Part shown: in pieces, positions 41,170 to 54,639 of the stretch
How the letters are laid out: each line of letters opens with the position of its first letter
How positions within the stretch are numbered: the first letter of the stretch is position 1
Source: Margaritifera margaritifera
Taxonomy: Eukaryota; Mollusca; Bivalvia; Unionida; Margaritiferidae
NCBI GenBank assembly: GCA_029931535.1
Contig: JAQPZY010001471.1
Coordinates: 372,001 to 436,000, forward strand
Length of the DNA stretch: 64,000 nt
Reading direction: 5' to 3'
Program-made: the position numbers and the translations under genes
Notes under the pieces: model-generated
What the model was told of the DNA's origin: nothing
The model's input: only the letters and a program-made list of their open reading frames with translations
Databases searched by the model: none

Positions 41170-41905
41170 ATTCACAAGTCTGATTACGATAATGTTTTAT
41201 TTTTTATTTAGGTTATTTTTGGGTTATTTTAGTTATTTTTTTATTTTATTTCTTTGTTACTATTTCCATTTCTTCTTCTGTCTCATCTATTTGTCATCTG
41301 TTTCGTCGTCTGTTTTTTTCTGTTCTTGTTCTTCCATTTTCTTGAATCGTCTTCTGTCTTTTTTATTTCTTTCTTTTGTTCTTGTATTTCTGTTTGGTTT
41401 TCCTTTGCTGTTTTCATTTCTCTTAGTCTTCTTCCAATTTCATCAGAAAGTTGTTTCTTATTTTCTTTGTGACTGTTGGCGCGGGGGAGGGGGCAGATTG
41501 GTGAAGTGACCCGCCCCCGCCCTTCCCTGTATTTTGTTTTATTATTCTCATTTCATCTGTGTATCGTCCTTATTTCCTTCTATCTTTCATTTGTTCTGTT
41601 TTTTTCTCTCATTTTTCATTTTTCTTCCTCTGTTTTTCCAGCTTGGATTCTTTGGTTTTCTGTTTCTTTTGGGTTTAGGCTTTCTCCTATTCTTCGTGTC
41701 GGTATTTTCCTTTATCTCTTCTTCTTCTTCTTCCTCTAGGGACTGGAATCTTTTTTATTTTCGCTTTTTTTTCCTTCTTTCTCCATTTTTTTCTTTGTTT
41801 TGTTTTCCTACTTTTTCTTTTTCTTTTCTTCTGTTTCATGAGTGACTATTTCTTTTTCGGTTTCTTTTATTTTATCTTTATCTTTTTCTGCTGTTTGAGA
41901 TCATG
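41170..41905 (-). pseudogene. Pyrimidine-rich tract; possible LINE ORF1 coiled-coil remnant on minus strand
   Basis: The plus strand is about 80% C/T. Minus-strand translation of the lower part gives LSDEIGRRLREMKTAKENQT then Glu/Lys/Gln-rich helical text, like the coiled-coil of LINE ORF1 proteins. The upper part is similar Lys/Arg/Glu-rich text with stops. Hydrophobic Phe/Ser-rich ORFs on the plus strand are mirror artefacts. A simple purine-tract expansion is an equally good explanation. Confidence 0.3.
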
Positions 41906-42481
41906 GGTTTGGGGTGAATGATTTCTCCTCCTCATCCTCGCTTATTTCCCCAACGATACACATGTCGGTGATCTTATTTTCCTTCAAGTCTGTCCTAGCC
42001 GCCTAATTTGTTGAGTGTTTTTTTTTTCAGTTTCTGTCATATATGCAGCCACGGTACCATGACTTGCTAAGAAAACAATGAAAATAGAAAAAAGGTGTAA
42101 TTCCTTTTATTTTCATTTATCCACTTCGAAAATATGTGTCCCTTTTACTATACGTGGAAAACCTTTATATGTCTCCATCTTGGAGCCATGCACAGTTATG
42201 TTAAACTTGTTCTGCATTTTCATTATCGTTTCTGTTATGTGGATTTATAGCAGCACATATGCAAGGTGTACTTCTATACTTTGCGGTCTAACTTTGGTTA
42301 AATTGGTGTTGGGTTTATCACTGCACCATTGTCCTTTTTATTGTTAAAGGGCCATTGAGAGGATTTGCAAGGATTTCCGCCGTTCTGGGTCTTTCATCAA
42401 ACGCGAATTCTGAGATGTCAATTCCCTCTGTCTCCGCATGGCGTTGGGCACTAGGTACTTACCCTTTTTCGTCCCCGCGGT
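41906..42481. other. Intergenic sequence, nothing certain
   Basis: On the minus strand 42480-42350 reads GIDISEFAFDERPRTAEILA in one frame, which looks protein-like but matches nothing I can name. Confidence 0.35.
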
Positions 42482-42758
42482 TAAGGTCTCAAAGAATGTT
42501 CCAAACCAGGCATGCTATTATAATAATATGCAATCAATGTATTGAAATAAGTGCATACTTTTTTCCTATATTTTAAAGTCTCAAAGAATGTTCCAAACCA
42601 GGCATGCTATTATAATAATATGCCATCAATGTATTGAAATAAGTGCATGCTTATTTCCTATATTTTAAGGTCTCAAAGAATGTTCCAAACCATGCATGAT
42701 ATTATAATAATATGCCATCAATGTATTGAAATAAGTGCATACTTATTTCTTATATGTT
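42482..42758. repeat. 92-bp tandem repeat (3 copies)
   Basis: Copies start at 42483, 42575 and 42667 with AAGGTCTCAAAGAATGTTCC and end in AATAAGTGCATACTTATTTC-like text. They are over 90% identical. Confidence 0.93.
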
Positions 42759-43153
42759 TGCTGTTGCGATACTATTAATCCTTAAAAGGACTGTTTACAT
42801 TGGTATGTATAAAAAATACCTTATTACTCTTCTCTGTACTTTTATCTTGTCCTACTTTTTATCCAGCTTATTTCATTTTAACCGTCCACGTCCTGACATG
42901 ATGACTTCGTGAACTAGTGTTGCAGCTACGTTGGCCTGTAAAGAATTGCTTTGTCCGGACCATTACGACTTTAGTTGTAAAACGAATTTCCCTTCACTAC
43001 TGTAACTGGAAGATTTGTTTAGGATGTGTTTCTTCGTTTAATTTCTTCCCTGTAAGAGCGAGTTTACCTGAAACCCCGGTACTCACTCGAGTTTCAATCG
43101 AATAGGGAAGGGTTACTACTTGGGCGTCTCTGCTCAGCAAACACTGGATGAGA

Positions 43154-43154
<1 letters not shown>

Positions 43155-43229
<75 letters not shown>
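43155..43229. repeat. (TA)n microsatellite
   Basis: About 37 TA units. Confidence 0.97.
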
Positions 43230-43231
<2 letters not shown>

Positions 43232-45654
43232 GTAAAAGTTAACTCAGTCATGTATGACAAATAAAAAGTTTCCAACCATTTTGAAGTCATTAATATCATA
43301 TTATACCTTTTAACGCATACTATCCAGACTGAAATTAATGCACTGCACAGTTTAATGGTCACATGATAAAGTATCGTACAACTGCCTTGATAACTTTAAT
43401 TCATTATTCATTTATGAATGTTTTATAAAATTCAACAGTATATAAATCTTTTAAAAATTCCATTGTGCCTGACGGTATATATTTATGTGCTGAATCTTTA
43501 AATCCTACATTTCTAAGTCATTATATTCACAAAAAGCCTCATTTTTACAACTACCATTTGATAAAGTATTGCACGTCCGTGTTATAATTTAATGCTTACA
43601 CAAAACTTGCCCATAATATGAACACCAAGTAAGAATAAGCTGTAAATGCAAATTGTTTGTGTCAAGTACCGAAATGTTGCTTCCAGGCACTGCCTGTTGC
43701 TCAGTCCAGACCATCAGTGTGAAATGAATAAATTAATAAATTTAAAACAATGTGAAGTTTGTTAAATATTTTTCTTCATGCATTTTAAATAATAAATCAA
43801 TCATTAAGTCTTTTCAATAATCAATCAATTAATCAATCCATCAATAATCTATTAGACAAGATAATAAATACACACTAGTGAGTGAAAAAGCAGTGAGAAT
43901 TAGAATTAATTATCAATTGTTACATTTGTTCTCATATTTCTTCGATACTTACTCCTATGGATATGTTTGTTCACTGCTGTGTATCGTCCTTATTTCCTTC
44001 TGTCTTTCATGTGGGCTGATGAAGGCATCTTAACTATTCCGTATAAAGCAACATATTAAGGAGTTCCGTAGAATTAGTATGGTTATAAAAAAAAGAATAA
44101 AAAAATTGTAATGATACTCCTCTTCATTTTTTTTTAAAACTGTTATATCATTTATCTGCTTTAATTACAGACAGCTGTCATTCTATGACTTGCACAGAGT
44201 CTTGAAAATGTCAGAGCAATTATGTGTTTGAAAATTAGCAAAATATCACAATATAATCAATAAAAATCTGCTTCCATTGCATAAAAAGAGGAGTGCATTC
44301 AAGGTCTCTTGCCACCTGTTTGTTGAGGAAAACACCTTTAACTGTTTCTGGCATGAACATGGGAGGAAATTTACGATATTTATCGATTAACAATATTCCT
44401 ATGCGCTTCTGAAACAAATAAATCAACATCTGTTTGGGAATTGCCGGACATGATCTTTATTAGGAGACAAAAGAGTTGATACAAAGTGATCCTACGTACT
44501 TTTTCTGCTCTTCTAGAAACACCCCTCCTCCGTCATTTTGAAATCTGATTATTATTACTGAAAGTTCAACTTCACGGTTTCTTCACAACTATAAACATCG
44601 CTTCCTCCTAAGTTTTAACCTCTAGTCTCCCCCTCCCTTCCTCATCCCCCCCAACTCCCAACCTCGTTTTATAATCACCATCGTATTCTTTCCGTCAGGT
44701 TATGTCTTATTTGTATACGAGTTGAAGCGAAAAACTCGCCTTTTTATAATTCCAGCCCATATTGGAGAAATTTGTGATCTATCATTATATTCTTTCTGAA
44801 AGTGGCGCAAACAAATTGGAGGCCCCCTTAAAATCAATAAATTTTGTGGCTGCTCCATATCTTCAGATTATAATGTGAATTTATTTATTTTTGTGATCAT
44901 TGATTTTCGTTGCTTTGCGAAGAATGGCGTTTTCGGCGGTACTTAAATTTGTGGAAGGAGCTCAACGTTTCCACAGAAAGATCATTCTTCGTTGAATCTT
45001 GAAACTTGTGGGTTGTGGCAACCATGAAATCTACGAAAGTTTTTACTCCACGAAAGAGTGTCTAAAACCTAGCTGTATGAAAAGTCCACAAGATACTTTT
45101 GTATAATGTTTGTAATACATTACTAATTTGCTGGGAAATAACTGGAGGAAGATATGTTACTCGGAAAGTATTTGAGCTTTAATTACTGTAAAATCCTTCA
45201 ATTGTCAAAAGAGAAAACTGATAATTAGCCTAGGCTGGCTAGTCGCTTGTATGTATTACAAGAGAGAATATATCATGGTTTATTTTTCAATAAACCCAGA
45301 ATTAAAACAATTCCCGTTACTGACACATAGTACCGAAAAAATTATGGATTTGTATTTAGAAGCAATGAGCGGAAATAAAAACAAACACTAAAGTACATGA
45401 GTGGTCTGGGAAATATAGTTCTTTTTAATTTTCACCTTTATTTGAAAAATATTGCTTTACATCTGAGTCCAAACTCCAGTCCCTTTAATATTTTGGTTGG
45501 ATCTGTTTAAGCTATTGCTCTGAAATATGGGGATTCCACCCAGCATGTGATCATTGGAATATAAACATGCACAAATCTGGGTGCCTGTATGGTTAGGTGG
45601 TGAGATATCCACTGCGAGGGATAAGATTCGCTGGTACCCGGACTGAATCGAAAA
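43230..45654. other. Intergenic sequence, little recognised
   Basis: At 43978-44010 GTATCGTCCTTATTTCCTTC and TGTCTTTCAT repeat a stretch of the pyrimidine-rich tract (41561-41590). An AATCAATCAATTAATCAATC-like simple run lies near 43818-43845. Otherwise nothing. Confidence 0.45.
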
Positions 45655-46320
45655 ATTCAATATCATAGGCCGGTAACTACTAAAAGCTGTGTCTCCCGAC
45701 TGGTTAGTCAGTGACGTCATTTGCAGAATCGGAACGTCCTCTGACTTTTCTATGGCATGTTATAAAAAACCTCGCAAATATGTAATGGCCATTTTGAACA
45801 ACCCTTAAGCCCGTGGTTATTTTTACATCATAATAACTTCATGACGTCACATTGACTATATCACTAACAGCAACGAAAGCAGTAGTATCAGGTTATTGAA
45901 ACCAAATGATGTCTTCAATATTTTCGTTACAAAGTTGCAGGAATAACATTAAAAATTAAAAGTGCAGATATTGGATTGTTTGTTGAAACGTCATTGAGCG
46001 TTATTTGCAACACCTATCATTTTATGACAATCTATTCTTGCACATCTAGCCAGATGTTCATCGGCCAAAAACTTTACAAATTTGGGAAGTATCACTACGA
46101 TTATCAGAGACTCGAAGTTATTCGACTCGCATTGGAAAGAGACGAGAATGTTCCAAATGGTCATTCTCACAACAGTGACTTCATTCCTATACGGCTGAGC
46201 TGCAGTGATTGGTTCGTAACTTCACATAGTCGTGGTGCATCATGGGACCAAACGTATTGAGATTCCGTACTTTCACAAAAATGGAGGAAATATGACGCAT
46301 TTGTCAGCGAAGGGATAAGT
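45655..46320. repeat. Dispersed repeat, copy B, interrupted
   Basis: 45659-45735 matches 16405-16480 and 46155-46315 matches 16472-16660. About 420 bp between them has no counterpart in copy A. The junction falls within the TGACGTCATT-containing segment. Confidence 0.6.
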
Positions 46321-46489
46321 AAAATGCGGAGTGACACTATTTTAAATATAATTATAATCGTGCCAAAAAGAGATAGGCTGACTTCTCGTGTTTATACTAT
46401 TCTGTTCATGTTAATTCATAAACATGTTTTTTTTTAAATGGGAGCAACTCAACTTTTAAGATTAGGACTTTATTGAACAATCTGGATTT

Positions 46490-48200
46490 TCATCTGTGTA
46501 TAATAGTAGCTACTATAATATTACGATGTCATCTGTGTATAATACAAGGTAACATAATATTACGATGTCATCTGTGTATAATAGTAGCTAATATAATATT
46601 ACGATGTCATCTGTGTATAATACCAGGTAACATAATATTACGATGTCATCTGTGTATAATAGTAGCTAATATAATATTACGATGTCATCTGTGTATAATA
46701 CCAGGTAACATAATATTACGATGTCATCTGTGTATAATAGTAGCTACTATAATATTACGATCTCATCTGTGTATAATAGTAGCTACTATAATATTACGAT
46801 GTCATCTGTGTATAATAGTAGCTACTATAATATTACGATGTCATCTGTGTATAATACAAGGTAACATAATATTACGATGTCATCTGTGTATAATACCAGG
46901 TAACATAATATTACGATGTCATCTGTATATAATAGTAGCTACTATAATATTACGATGTCATCTGTGTATAATACAAGGTAACATAATATTACGATGTCAT
47001 CTGTGTATAATAGTAGCTACTATAATATTACGATGTCATCTGTATATAATAGTAGCTACTATAATATTACGATGTCATCTGTGTATAATAGTAGCTACTA
47101 TAATATTACGATGTCATCTGTATATAATAGTAGCTACTATAATATTACGATGTCATCTGTGTATAATAGTAGCTACTATAATATTACGATGTCATCTGTG
47201 TATAATACAAGGTAACATAATATTACGATGTCATCTGTGTATAATACCAGGTAACATAATATTACGATGTCATCTGTATATAATAGTAGCTACTATAATA
47301 TTACGATGTCATCTGTGTATAATAGTAGCTACTATAATATTACGATGTCATCTGTGTATAATAGTAGCTACTATAATATTACGATGTCATCTGTGTATAA
47401 TACAAGGTAACATAATATTACGATGTCATCTGTGTATAATAGTAGCTACTATAATATTACGATGTCATCTGTGTATAATACAAGGTAACATAATATTACG
47501 ATGTCATCTGTGTATAATACAAGGTAACATAATATTACGATGTCATCTGTGTATAATAGCTAATATTATAGTACGATGTCGTCTGTGTATAATAGTAGGT
47601 AATATAATATTACTATGTCATCTGTGTAATAGTAGCTAATATATGTCATCTGTGTAGAATAGTAGCTAATATAATATTACGATGTCATCTGTGTATAATA
47701 GTAGCTAATATATGTCATCTATGTATAATAGTAGCTAATATAATATTACTATGCCATCTGTGTATAATTGTAGCTACTATAATATTAAGATGTCATCTGT
47801 GCATAATAGTAGCTAATATAATATTAAGATGTCATCTGTGTATAATAGTAGGTAATATAATATTACTATGTCATCTGTGTATAATAGTAGCTAATATAAT
47901 ATTACGATGTCATCTGTGTATACTAGTAGCTAATATATGTCATCTGTATATAATATTAGCTAATATAATATTAAGATGTCATCTGTGTATAGTAGTAGCT
48001 AATATAATATTACGATGTCATCTGTGTATAATAGCAGGTAAAATAATATTACGATGTCATCTGTATATAATAGCAGGTAACATAATATTACGATGTCATC
48101 TGTATATAATAGCAGGTAACATAATATTACGATGTCATCTGTGTATAATAGCAGCTAATAGATGTCATATGTGTATAATAGTAGTGAATATAATATTACA
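46490..48200. repeat. 39-bp satellite array (about 43 copies)
   Basis: The monomer is TCATCTGTGTATAATAGTAG, CTACTATAATATTACGATG. Variants at the centre are AGTAGCTACTA, ACAAGGTAACA, ACCAGGTAACA and AGCAGGTAACA, all the same length, so a 388-codon ORF (46473-47639) survives with a 13-residue period (LCIIVATIILRCH). After 47640 deletions break the register and monomers diverge. AGTAGCTACT is a 10-bp palindrome. Confidence 0.97.
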
Positions 48201-48204
48201 TGGC

Positions 48205-51200
48205 CCCAAAGAAATAAAGTATCTATGTAAATAGAACGATGTTTAGAGACAAAATATTTGTTTTTAGAGACCACAATGTACAAAAATATAAAATTTCCAT
48301 TTATGAAAATGTAGTTTGTGATTCAAGTCAATAAACGAAATCAATAATATTGATTAACGTATTATTGATGGTTTCTTTTTAGATATTTCAAAGACGACTT
48401 CAAATGAAGTGGACGGGGTCTCGAGCCACAGTAGCCCTTTGTCAAGAAAAAAACATATATAACACTCTTATACACACACACAAACACGCACATCAAAAAC
48501 TCGTAACGAACACACACAAATACGTGGAGCAACCGAATATTAGTGTTTACACGTTGTATATTTAAATTACAAACGAGCAAAACATATTTGTATATAAGTA
48601 ATACAGAAATGAGAAATATCCTATTGGAATCTTTTATTTGTATATAGAAAGCGTGTAACTACTGATGGACTAAAGAAAATGTTGTTGAATACTAATTTAG
48701 ATGATATAGAAAAAAGTGCCAAATCCAAGGAAACGATCAAATTGAAAGGAAAGACACATTGAGGACACATCTTATAGATGTTAACGTTCGATGAAAATCT
48801 TGGAACCTTGACTATAAGGATAATATACAATTTGCTGTGTTAAAATTTTTGCCGGAATACGAGGACAGAATTTGATTTGTCGGATTTAATGTCTTTTCTG
48901 AGTGTTCTGGCAAACGTGTGCAAACGGTATATTATCAATATTCTTAAATTATAAATTGCTATCCACGTGAAGTATATACCTACAAAAAGAAGATTTTAAT
49001 CTAAAACTCTGTGCTCAAGCAGGATATGAAATTTCGATGTTTGAGTACAGCTGACGTCACAAAAGCGCACGACGTCAAAGTAGCCAGACGTAGTCCGATG
49101 TGACAAATAATAACCACTCAACGACTGACTTGAACAGTTCCCTGCCTTAAATGGGGGCGGACTTGTTTCAAATGAGAGCCACCAGCAATGTAACGTTACC
49201 TCTAAAATATGAGCCACACATCCAGTCACGAATAGTAAAATTCCGTTTTGCAACAGAGAAACACAAAAGGGCGAAAAACCAAGAAGAAGGACATTGCTTT
49301 GGAATAGTCAATATACGATATAGTGGTTCGACCGGGTAGTTAAGCCAGTTTAATACGCCTACCATGTCTTTTCTCAAACCTTGCCAGTTATTTGACAAAA
49401 TGACCAGACCTGGATGGTACCACTTCAAAATCTAAAAAATCAAAGATGAAATAGATAGTATATAACGTTTCTCTAGAAAGCAAATATGCAAATTTCCCGA
49501 ATGTAATACTTTTTGCAAGTAGATTACTGGACATTGACTGAACTCGTATACAGGTTAGGAAATGATCGATGAGAGTAGGCACATTGTGGTTCATTAACCA
49601 CAAGTAAAATCCAGAAAATATTATGATTTAGAGAGACACAGTCATATCCTTGACCTTTACTGGCATCAATTCTACCGTAAAATCCTAATTTTTGCCGACG
49701 TCAGTGTTGTTTCTGTCATGCTGTATGTTTTATTCCTAAAGTTGTCACTGAAAAGAAAAAACAAAACCTTCGAAACGAAACTTCTGAGAAGCTCTATGCG
49801 AAATATACGAAATACATTTCCTCATAGGGAGAAAATAACGGGAGCGGGGATGTTGCATACTGGCACATTCGGAAAGAAATGTACAGTATACAAGGACGAA
49901 AGCTGAGAGATGCAGGTATTTTTGTGAAAATTGAAAGTAAAATAATAAAAGAAGCAATGATAATACTAGGATTTGCTACTCGATATCTTTGCAAAGCGGC
50001 TATGCAAAAGAAGTGTATGATGAACTACATAATAAAGAAGATATAATATTAAGTGCAGAGGCAATACGGAAACATCCACAATAAAATCCATCTTGAAGAT
50101 CCAAGAACTAAACAAAATCTATGATTTCCACTAAAGACGTTTAAAACATCAATGATAAGTTAGCAACATACAATTCAAGAGCGTAAAAGGCATGAAATAT
50201 GCCAGAATGTATGACAGAAAGTCTACTTGTCCTCAACATGACAGAAGAGGAAGGTCCAACTGTGAGCATCTACAAACGTTGAACATGTCCAGTAGATGCT
50301 CTAGAAGTTGCTCACATAAATAATCTCTGACCAGATATGGGGTTATGTGGAAGTTGCTCCCATAAATGACCTCTGACCAAATATGGGGTTATGTGGAATA
50401 TAAATTGTCTACTCTCACTGCATAAAAAGCTGTCGAAGAAGATGGAAAGGAATTAGGAACTAGTTGATGATCACCAAGAAGGTCTTTTTAAATTGTAGGA
50501 GGTGAAAGAAAAATCGAAAAAAATGGAATATCGAACTTTATCATATACAAGGGGTTGGATGGTTAAAATTCTTAATTTGCCATTTAAGGTCACGTAGTGT
50601 TCAAAAGTAAGATGAGTCCAGTTTAAACTTTAGTATAGACTTTTGGGTCCAAGCACTTTTAAGAATAAGATAGGAACGGCTACTGAACGTAATATTGTCT
50701 TTGCCAAAAAACAGTGGAAAATTCCGTGGAAAATGCGTGGAAATGTGTGAAAAATGCAGTGGAAAATGTGACCCATATTTTTGGGATTGTACTACAAGAA
50801 GTATTTTTATACATGATATTCTAGAATGATTTAGAGTGAATGCCGTCATTTTTTTAATTGAACCTTTACTAAGAAAATATTTTATTTGGATTAATTGACA
50901 GAAAAGTCAGATATTGTTAATTAACTCAGTTTGATATTGAAGCAATATATTACAGGTGATTTTTAACTACCTAATTCACATATTGAGAAGCAATCCAAGT
51001 AATATTTTCTATCAGGAAAATGTTCTACATATGTGAATAGCAACACTGGGAGATTCTGATAAAAATGGACTTTTTACAAAAGACTTTGGGATTTGGATTT
51101 AGTATAATACATGTCTTTCCTTATGCATGTATACATAAGGAAAGACGGGTGGAGAGAGAGAGAGAGAGATTGGATTGATCGATCATGAAATTAAATACGT

Positions 51201-51775
51201 ATGTGTGTAGACGTGTATATGATTTTATTCTAATAATGTTGGATAGAAAAATGGTAGAGAGATGAATAAGATTTGGTACAGACACCGCTTTACTTGTATA
51301 CATTTTGAGAATACTACTAAATATATATTTATTGGTTGTGCTTATAAGAGTATTTTAAATAACTTTCAAAAATACCGCAAATTGTTTCTTCCGTCTTTCT
51401 TTTCTTTCTATCTTTTGTCGTATTTTGTTTTAAGGTCTCAGATAATGGTAGAGGTATGCCTAAAGAATTATAAATTGTCATTACGTTTTACAACATGGAT
51501 GTGATTGTAAATATGCATTGTTTTTTGTAAACGGTAAGTTCAAAGCTACCCAAACCTGACACTTTTCCATGTCTGGGGCAATACAAACATGTAAACAAAT
51601 TGTATGGCTCATGCGACACGCAAAGATTTGATTCAATTAATTTATTTTTAAAATGTAAAAAGCAGCAGGTTAGTCAAACTCAAGACATGTTTACCATGTA
51701 CAACTGGGAAGTATTTCGCGGATTACTTCGATTACAGAGACAAACAAAACTCATCAAAAACATTTTAGTGCATAA
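48205..51775. other. Intergenic sequence, little recognised
   Basis: Contains a degraded Penelope-like phrase at 48421-48455 (minus strand TTGACAAAGGGCTACTG, CTCGAGAC), a two-copy 47-bp repeat (GAAGTTGCTCACATAAAT-type) at 50305-50396, and a short (GA)n near 51152-51169. No coding signal. Confidence 0.45.
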
Positions 51776-52258
51776 TGTGTAATCGATTACACACTACATG
51801 AACGGCAGTAGAAAATGCATAATGTGAAATAGATTACACACTACATGAACGGCAGTAGAGAATGCATAATGTGTAATCGATTACACACTACATGAACGGC
51901 AGTGGAGAATGCATAATGTATAATCGATTACACACTACATGAACGGCAGTAGAAAATGCATAATGTGTAATAGATTACACACTACATGAACGGCAGTAGA
52001 AAATGCATAATGTGTAATAGATTACACACTACATGAACGGCAGTAGAGAATGCATAATGTGTAATAGATTACACACTACATGAACGGCAGTAGAAAATGC
52101 ATAATGTGTAATCGATTACACACTACATGAATGGCAGTAGAAAATGCATAATGTGTAATCGATTACACACTACATGAACGGCAGTAGAGAATGCATAATG
52201 TGTAATCGATTACACACTACATGAATGGCAGTAGAAAATGCATAATGTGTAATCGATT
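51776..52258. repeat. 49-bp minisatellite with 18-bp palindrome (about 10 copies)
   Basis: The unit is CATGAACGGCAGTAGAAAAT, GCATAATGTGTAATCGATTA, CACACTACA. TGTGTAATCGATTACACA is a perfect palindrome; in four units the CG is TAG-altered, which breaks it. Confidence 0.95.
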
Positions 52259-52569
52259 TTTAAAGCTTCGTGATTTCATGAATCCTGTAAAATACGAAGT
52301 TCAATTTTCTTATAATTATAAATATATAAAGAAATAATAACGAATTTCATGAAAACAATAACAGAACTACTGGTATATTTTCACCATTGTTTCCAAATAT
52401 TGCTAATGCGCATGAATACATAAATAGTTCCTTTTTAGTGTCATCAACTGATATTCTAATTTTCTGCGTCACATGATACGATTTTATCTACATGCTTGCT
52501 ACAAAGCCTTGGTAAATTTTTTATTTATTTGAAAGTGACTAACATCGGACTCTAAGATCGGCTGGTACT

Positions 52570-53640
52570 AGGAAGAAAGAAACAAGAAACAGTAGAGAAT
52601 CTTCCAGAATAAAAAATCATTCAGAATCCGAAATAGATTAAACAATATAACCTGCACTGTAATCTGTGTGATTTCCTATGTCTATCTTTAAATCTGTTAT
52701 TTATTGATTGCTTAGACATTGGCTCGATCACTGGGAGGACTAACCATTTAACCTTATACCATTCATCATTCTATTCAACCTAAGTAAAATATACAGGTAT
52801 CGAAAAGTCTTCGTGCTATTTCATGTGGATGTACTTTTGTCAGATATCGTACTTACCGAAGCTTTAATTCTTCAACTCTACTTACACTCTTTCCGCATTA
52901 ACTAAATTCCAGACATATCCTTAAAAAAAGAAAGAAGAAAAAAAGAAGTAAAACACGGATCCGTAGTAATGTTGGTATGCGGCTAGAGTAGCTCTGTGTT
53001 TTTTCCTCGTCCCTGTTACGATTTATTCCCTGATAGTCTCGTTCTTTACTGTTTAAATTAAAAATGGATGACATATTTTAAGGAAGAGTTTTAGAAGCAT
53101 GGAACACAACGCCATGACCTATCTTAAAACCACTGAAATATTTCAAGTTGATGTGGTAAAAGAAACAGCCTCTATGACGTCAAAGGGGAATACCAATGGG
53201 CAAACTTTTTGTTAGTCTATGCTATACCTTTCTATTAATAGAAACTATGTTCCAGGAAATAGGAGCTAGGTCACGTGTTTCTTTACAATTCTTCTAGTCA
53301 ATTACTGTCTAGCAACCGGTGCTTGTGTCATTCTTTTGATGATTGTAGTAAAACTTCTGGTAATGACTGTGACTAAATTACGTCGCTTTTTTCTGCTTTT
53401 CAGTATTTTTATCATTGGGACCGATATTTTATTTTCAAGGGAAGATTACTTTTTACAGAATCGGTATTTGGGTATATGTTGTTTGTTCCTTATTAAAGAT
53501 AAGGAACTTGTTTTTCATCGGATGGTGTGGGACAAACGGACAGTCACATGAAGACTATACACACAAAAACAAACGATAAGATCTGGAAGAAATACATTGG
53601 AAGAGTGAATATATAATTAAGATTAAAACTGTACGGTAGA
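52570..53640. repeat. Diverged tandem segmental duplication, unit 1 (5' part)
   Basis: Shares GAAATAGATTAAAC, TTCAACCT, ATACAGGTATCGAAA, GTCTAGAGTAG-like, CCTCTATGACGTCA and GGGCAAA phrases in order with units starting near 54640 and 55640. Confidence 0.55.
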
Positions 53641-54110
53641 AACACATTTACAACCTTTAGGACCTGCGCAGTCACAGATCCAAATTAGGCATGATGATAC
53701 GAACCTTGAAGGAGATAGAAGACATGACAGAAAGACCAGAAAGTTGATGTTCAACCACTGAGCACTGCATCAAAGGCTGATTTCGATAGACTATACCTAC
53801 CCGGGAAGGCTGGTTGTGGCGACATTATGAAGAAAAGCAGAATAAATTTTGTAAGGGAAGGTGAATATTACATAGCTTTGTCCAGGAAGATGTCCTTCTG
53901 ACGAATATTTGAGCAAAATAGAAACACTTGGAACGGAACAGGGTGGAATGAGCAACCGAATACAGACAAAAGGGCGATGCATGAACAGTTGCGTGGCATA
54001 TCGTAACAACAGAAGTAGGCATGCTTCTAGCGAATCCCCAACATCCATAGAGACCTACAAACAGCAAGGATAAACAGGCATGTCTATGACATCTTAAACA
54101 GTTGCAAGCG
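53641..54110 (+). pseudogene. LINE C-terminal remnant, copy 1
   Basis: Plus-strand frames give DRKTRKLMFNH, then KADFDRLYLPGKAG and KRAMHEQLRG, the same order as in copy 2 at 57.8-58.3 kb. The pattern LDRKTRKLM...DVDRLYLPRKEGG is a region C-terminal to the RT domain in certain metazoan non-LTR retrotransposons. Many stops and frameshifts. Confidence 0.6.
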
Positions 54111-54161
54111 TTCTATCGCAGGGAAATGAACAGTATATAGCCTCATTCGATTGACCGTTGC

Positions 54162-54163
<2 letters not shown>

Positions 54164-54228
<65 letters not shown>
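54164..54228. repeat. (TA)n microsatellite
   Basis: About 32 TA units. Confidence 0.97.
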
Positions 54229-54229
<1 letters not shown>

Positions 54230-54521
54230 GAGAAGAAGAATACAAAGATGACAAAGAAGAAGAGGTGAAGAAGAAATAATTAATGAAACCAAATGACATG
54301 ACTGGAAGAGTAATAGTTGTAAAGTCCACTGGTGGAATTTTTTATCTTCTGAGCTGCAACACATACTAGATAAAATAAAATCGTATTCATGTTGTAATAA
54401 TACTTTCTATGACGTTTAGGCTCGTTAACTTTTAATTCCTTATATAAACGACGACTGGATATAGGAGATTTTTTATTGAAATCGTTATTAGCGAGCATTA
54501 AAAAACCTGGCTATTTTTGTG

Positions 54522-54522
<1 letters not shown>

Positions 54523-54589
<67 letters not shown>
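54523..54589. repeat. (CA)n microsatellite
   Basis: About 33 CA units. Confidence 0.97.
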
Positions 54590-54594
<5 letters not shown>

Positions 54595-54639
54595 ATTTGA
54601 GAATGTTTGTCATCTAGAACATTTGCTGGTCTATGGAGG

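Noticed and set aside
41153..41845. Phe/Ser/Leu-rich plus-strand ORFs
   Set aside because: By-product of extreme pyrimidine bias, which keeps TTT/TCT/CTT codons and avoids stops.
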